This document shows, in pieces, positions 60,712 to 64,000 of a stretch of 64,000 bases of DNA. The position numbers and the translations under genes were made by a program. Under the pieces are notes generated by a model that saw only the letters and a list, made by a program, of their open reading frames with translations, did no database searches and had not been told where the DNA came from. Source of the DNA: Polaromonas sp. (GTDB lineage: Bacteria; Pseudomonadota; Gammaproteobacteria; Burkholderiales; Burkholderiaceae_C); the NCBI RefSeq assembly GCF_030689685.1, contig NZ_JAUYEY010000021.1, positions 1 to 64,000 of the forward strand, read 5' to 3'. Every line of letters starts with the position of its first letter. Within the stretch, counting starts at the first letter, position 1.

Positions 60712-62109
60712 ATGATCGCACTCATTGCATCAAGGGATTTTCTGGAACGCACGCGCGACGGGCGGCTCTATTGGGCGGGCGGCGTAGTGCTGGTGCTTTT
60801 GTTGGTGGCGCTGGCGGTCGGCTTCGGTCGCCAGCAAGAGGTGCGCGCCGAGCAGAAGGTGGCCCAGGCGCTGGACTACAAGGATTGGCTGGCCCAGGAT
60901 AAGCGCCATCCACACGACGCGGCCCACCAGGGCACGCATGCCTTCAAGCCTGAAGCGGCGCTGGCCATCGTCGATCCGGGCATCAACCCCTACATCGGCG
61001 GCACGCTCTGGCTGCAGGCCCACCGCCAGAGCGAAGTCAAGTTCCGACCGGCGCAGGACGCCACCGGCTTGCAGCGCTTTGGCGACCTCTCTGCTGGCTG
61101 GATTTTGCAGGTGCTGGGGCCGCTTTTGGTGATCGTGTTGGGCTTTAACGCCTTCGCTGGCGAGCGCGAGCAGGGCATCTTGCGCCAGACCTTGAGTCTG
61201 GGCGTGTCGCCGCTGCAGTTGCTCTGGGGCAAGGCATTGGCGCTGGCCGCAAGCCTAGGCGTGCTGCTGGCTCCCGCCGCGCTGCTTGCAGGAGCTGCAG
61301 TGGCGATCGGCGCAGATCCCGGAGAGGCCAGCCACGCGCTGCTTCGCTTCGGCGCGGTGGCGCTGGGCTATGCGCTGTACCTCGCCATCTTTGTCTTCAT
61401 GGTGCTGGGCGTCTCGGCGGCATCGTCTACGTCTCGCGTGGCCATCACCGTACTGCTGGCGCTGTGGATCGCCAACACGGTCATCGCGCCGCGCGTCATG
61501 TCTGAACTTTCGCGGGCCGTGCATCCCAGCCCGACCAAACTGGAGTTCACCAAGGAACTCTCCGCCGGCCTTAAAACCGAAGCCGACCGCGTCTGGCAGG
61601 AAGCCTTTGGCACCACCAAACGCTGGAGCAGCGATGTGCCTCTGAACAAGTGGGGCCTGGCACTGCAGATTGATGACAACGCCAGTTATGCGGTGCTGGA
61701 TCGTTACTACGGGAAGCTCTGGGATACCTATGGGCAGCAGCAACATATGCAGGAGTTAAGCGGCATTGTGTTGCCGATGCTGGCGGTGCGCGCCTGGTCC
61801 ATGGGGATGGCAGGAACGGATTTTGAGCACCACCGCGATTTCACCACCGCCGCCGAACAACATCGCCGCGTCGTGCAGAACCTGATGAGCGATGACCTGG
61901 TCGCCAAGGCCGACCCGCTGGGTAACCAGCATTTTTCCTACCAGGCGGGGCCGGAACTGTGGGCCAAGGTGCCGCCTTTCGACTATCACGCACGTGAGCC
62001 TGAATGGGCCTTGCTGCGCAACTGGCCCAGCCTGGCCGTTCTGGCTGCCAGCTTTCTGCTTGTGCTGGCATTTGCCTGGTTCGCCGTGACGCGCCAGCGC
62101 GCCTTGTAG
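60712..62109 (+). CDS. ABC-2 type permease, first (DUF3526-like)
   Basis: This 465-residue membrane protein has an N-terminal helix (LYWAGGVVLVLLLVALAVGF), a large periplasmic domain (about 45-140), then a cluster of five helices from GWILQVLGPLLVIVLGFNAF through VAITVLLALWIANTVI, a second periplasmic part, and a last helix (LAVLAASFLLVLAFAWFAVT). The layout fits DUF3526-type ABC-2 permeases. FAGEREQGILRQTLS is the coupling segment near residue 145. It begins 3 bases after the ATPase stop. Substrate unknown. Confidence 0.88.
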   Translation: MIALIASRDFLERTRDGRLYWAGGVVLVLLLVALAVGFGRQQEVRAEQKVAQALDYKDWLAQDKRHPHDAAHQGTHAFKPEAALAIVDPGINPYIGGTLWLQAHRQSEVKFRPAQDATGLQRFGDLSAGWILQVLGPLLVIVLGFNAFAGEREQGILRQTLSLGVSPLQLLWGKALALAASLGVLLAPAALLAGAAVAIGADPGEASHALLRFGAVALGYALYLAIFVFMVLGVSAASSTSRVAITVLLALWIANTVIAPRVMSELSRAVHPSPTKLEFTKELSAGLKTEADRVWQEAFGTTKRWSSDVPLNKWGLALQIDDNASYAVLDRYYGKLWDTYGQQQHMQELSGIVLPMLAVRAWSMGMAGTDFEHHRDFTTAAEQHRRVVQNLMSDDLVAKADPLGNQHFSYQAGPELWAKVPPFDYHAREPEWALLRNWPSLAVLAASFLLVLAFAWFAVTRQRAL

Positions 62110-62120
62110 GAGCTGACACC

Positions 62121-63587
62121 ATGCAAACTTCCCAAACTCAAACCGCGCGCCTGGCCATGGTGATGCGCCAGGAGCTGCGGCTGCTGCTGGCCGAGCGCAG
62201 CCTCTGGATCGTTGCCACGCTGTTCCTGCTCTTGATCGGGTATGCGCTTTACAACGGCGTGCTGCAAACCCGGCTGCGCGACCAGGCCCAGGCCGCCATC
62301 GTCGCCAGCGACGCGCAGACCCGCGCCAGCCAGTTGGCGCTGCTTGGCAGCATCTTGCAGGGCAGCGTCAAGCCGGCGCCTTTCCAGAATCCGGCCGACC
62401 CCGCGAACATGGGCGGTGGCTACGGTGCCCAGCACGCAATTCTGCCCAGTGGCCCGCTGGCGCCGATCGCGCTGGGTCAGACCGATCTTTTTCCGGGCCA
62501 GTTCAAGGTGACGTTCCAGAGCCGCATTCATTTCATCCACAACAACGACATCGAGAACCCTTGGCACTTGTTGAGCGGCCATTTCGATCTGGCCTTCGTC
62601 ATTGTCTATTTGCTGCCTCTTCTGATCTTTGCGCTCAGCTACAACCTGCTGTCGGGCGAGCGTGAAAGCGGCACGCTGCGCCTGCTGGTGTCGCAGCCAC
62701 TGTTGCTGCGAACGCTGGTGCTCGGCAAGGTCGCCGTTCGGGCTGCCGTGTTGCTGGGCATGGCGGCACTGGTGCCCGTGGCCGTGCTGCTGCTGGCTAG
62801 GCCGGAGGCATTGGGCGCAGCGGGTGCCACCTTCTGGTGGGCGTTGCTGGTCGCAGCCTATGCACTCTTCTGGTTCGCCCTCGTGGTCGCCGTAAACGCG
62901 TTCGGAAAATCCTCCGCTACCAATGCCATGGTGCTGGTGATTGGCTGGGTGATGCTGGTGCTGATCGTTCCGGTGTTGCTGAACTTGGGGGTCACTGCCG
63001 CCAGCCCGGCGCCGTCCCGCACCGAGCTGGCTACCCGCACGCGCATGGTGACCATCGAGGCGATGAACCGCTACCAGAAGCTTCTGGCGGCCGACTACCG
63101 CTACATGGACAAGCCCGAGGTGTTGCTGCCCAAGGACGGGAAGATCGAGCTGAGTGGCCGTCAGCTGGCAAACTTTTCCATCCAGCGCCAGACCGACGAT
63201 GAAATCCAGCCGGAGCTGGACCGCTTCGACGCCCAGCAGGCCAGACAACAGCAACTGGTAGCGCGTTACAGCGCGGTCTCGCCTGCCGCTGTTGCCTATG
63301 AAGCCATGACGGCGCTGGCCGGCACGGGGGGCCGGCGCCACACGCTTTTCATGGACCAAATGGCGCAATACCACCGCGACTGGAAAGCATTCTTCTTTCC
63401 GCGCATCGACGGGGGCGTTGCGATGTCCGAGGCCGACTTTGCGCGCATTCCCAAGTTTGCCTGGAAAGAAGAGCCTGCCGACCTGGTGCGCAAGCAGGCG
63501 CTGCAGTCATTGCTCCAGCTGATCCTGCCGTCCTTGTTGCTCTTGGGCGTTGCCGGCTGGCGGTTGCGGCGCTATGCCGTGGTTTAG
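62121..63587 (+). CDS. ABC-2 type permease, second (DUF3526-like)
   Basis: This is a 488-residue paralogue of the preceding permease, with the same plan: LWIVATLFLLLIGYALYNGV at the N-terminus, a periplasmic domain, FVIVYLLPLLIFALSYNLLS, the coupling segment GERESGTLRLLVSQPLLL, further helices (LVLVIGWVMLVLIVPVLLNL), and a final helix (LLQLILPSLLLLGVAGWRL). ATG 62121 (MQTSQTQTARLAM) is preferred to an upstream start in the previous gene. With the ATPase it probably forms a heterodimeric transporter, encoded directly before a TonB-dependent receptor. Confidence 0.88.
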   Translation: MQTSQTQTARLAMVMRQELRLLLAERSLWIVATLFLLLIGYALYNGVLQTRLRDQAQAAIVASDAQTRASQLALLGSILQGSVKPAPFQNPADPANMGGGYGAQHAILPSGPLAPIALGQTDLFPGQFKVTFQSRIHFIHNNDIENPWHLLSGHFDLAFVIVYLLPLLIFALSYNLLSGERESGTLRLLVSQPLLLRTLVLGKVAVRAAVLLGMAALVPVAVLLLARPEALGAAGATFWWALLVAAYALFWFALVVAVNAFGKSSATNAMVLVIGWVMLVLIVPVLLNLGVTAASPAPSRTELATRTRMVTIEAMNRYQKLLAADYRYMDKPEVLLPKDGKIELSGRQLANFSIQRQTDDEIQPELDRFDAQQARQQQLVARYSAVSPAAVAYEAMTALAGTGGRRHTLFMDQMAQYHRDWKAFFFPRIDGGVAMSEADFARIPKFAWKEEPADLVRKQALQSLLQLILPSLLLLGVAGWRLRRYAVV

Positions 63588-63647
63588 ACAATCACGACCC
63601 GCCACTAAAAATTTCAACAAAAGCATTCAATTTAACTGGAAAAGAAA

Positions 63648-64000
63648 ATGAACCAAGTATTTATTCGCACCGCTGTGGCCCTGGCCGCTGCTGCCGTTGC
63701 GCAGCCGACTCTGGCGCAAGCCGTTGAAGACAAACAGCTTCCCGCCATCCAGGTGCAGGGGAACCGCGAGGTTGGCACCATCAAGCTCGATGAGGCGAGC
63801 AGCACCGCTTCGCGTTTGGGCCTGACCGTTCGCGAGACACCTGCTTCGGTGGAAATCCTGTCGAAAGAGGTGATGGAGGAGCGCGGGGCACGCACGTTTT
63901 CGGAAGCCTTGCGCGGTGCGTCTGGCGTCACTGGTGGCGGCCCACCATCAGCACCAACCACTCTCGTGACTCGTGGCTTCACGGCCCTGACTTATTTGTA
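63648..64000 (+). CDS. TonB-dependent outer-membrane receptor, 5' part
   Basis: Only the first 117 residues are inside the window. A signal peptide (VFIRTAVALAAAAVAQPTLAQ) precedes the plug domain with VGTIKLDEASSTASRLGLTV, RETPASVEILSKEVMEERGA, RTFSEALRGASGV, and the TRGF motif. This is a typical start of a siderophore/metallophore-type receptor. RBS GGAAAAGAAA lies before ATG 63648. Context with ExbBD-TonB, PepSY and ABC-2 genes suggests uptake of a metal complex. The ligand cannot be read from this fragment. Confidence 0.9.
   Translation, partial: MNQVFIRTAVALAAAAVAQPTLAQAVEDKQLPAIQVQGNREVGTIKLDEASSTASRLGLTVRETPASVEILSKEVMEERGARTFSEALRGASGVTGGGPPSAPTTLVTRGFTALTYL

Overview
The window is high-GC chromosomal DNA, very probably from a Comamonadaceae-type betaproteobacterium (Rhodoferax, Polaromonas or Variovorax-like). 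The evidence is the codon use, the gene families, and a short dispersed intergenic repeat (cores like AGCTATCAAAAAAGTAGC or TAATAGCTGCTTACGCCC) seen at several gene borders. Housekeeping genes (tmk, holB, mltG, ygfZ, tatD, tex, dgkA) lie between blocks of accessory DNA. No rRNA, tRNA or CRISPR array was recognised.

Layout. 0.3-7.0 kb: an Hsp70-like (YegD-type) chaperone with an overlapping upstream partner gene, an Lrp regulator, a DMT exporter, a DUF2721 protein and an HpaB/4-hydroxybutyryl-CoA-dehydratase-like oxidoreductase, then a 167-bp MITE-like element. 7.3-17 kb: an isochorismatase-like hydrolase, a 1406-residue double hybrid sensor kinase, a decayed second isochorismatase fragment, an N-terminally truncated integron integrase with attC-like palindromes and two cassette-like genes, and a P-type ATPase whose frame is broken at an 8-bp tandem repeat. 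17-19 kb: DgkA and a PAP2/LssY phosphatase. 19.2-27.6 kb: an acyl-CoA catabolic cluster (two acyl-CoA dehydrogenases, two SDRs, thioesterase, NADP-dependent reductase, GST). Both dehydrogenase genes carry in-frame copies of a palindromic repeat.

27.6-35.3 kb: a LapA-like membrane protein, tex and a patatin-like phospholipase, then a toxin-antitoxin island with four modules (Phd/DUF3368, BrnT/BrnA, Phd/PIN, BrnT/RHH) and remnants of others. Part of it is bracketed by a direct duplication of the patatin gene's 3' end, and part by attC-like sites. 35.4-44.3 kb: core metabolism and replication genes. 44.5-51 kb: a MerR-controlled metal-stress module, an ACR3-like permease and a Tn3-family transposase with a TnpI-type tyrosine recombinase.

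51.1-64 kb reads as a metal-acquisition region, most likely for zinc. It holds ExbD/ExbB/TonB; a minus-strand operon of ZIP permease, CobW-type GTPase, a broken small gene, gamma-carbonic anhydrase and a second CobW GTPase; a divergent PepSY membrane protein; a Fur/Zur-family regulator overlapping a His-rich membrane protein; an ABC-2 exporter-type transporter with two large permeases; and the start of a TonB-dependent receptor. A shared dyad, TTGCAAC-N3-GTTGCGA, lies in front of both the ZIP operon and the Fur-family gene and is the best candidate for the regulator's operator. This regulon-scale module, the slippage-prone ATPase and the cassette-like toxin-antitoxin DNA are the most interesting parts of the window.
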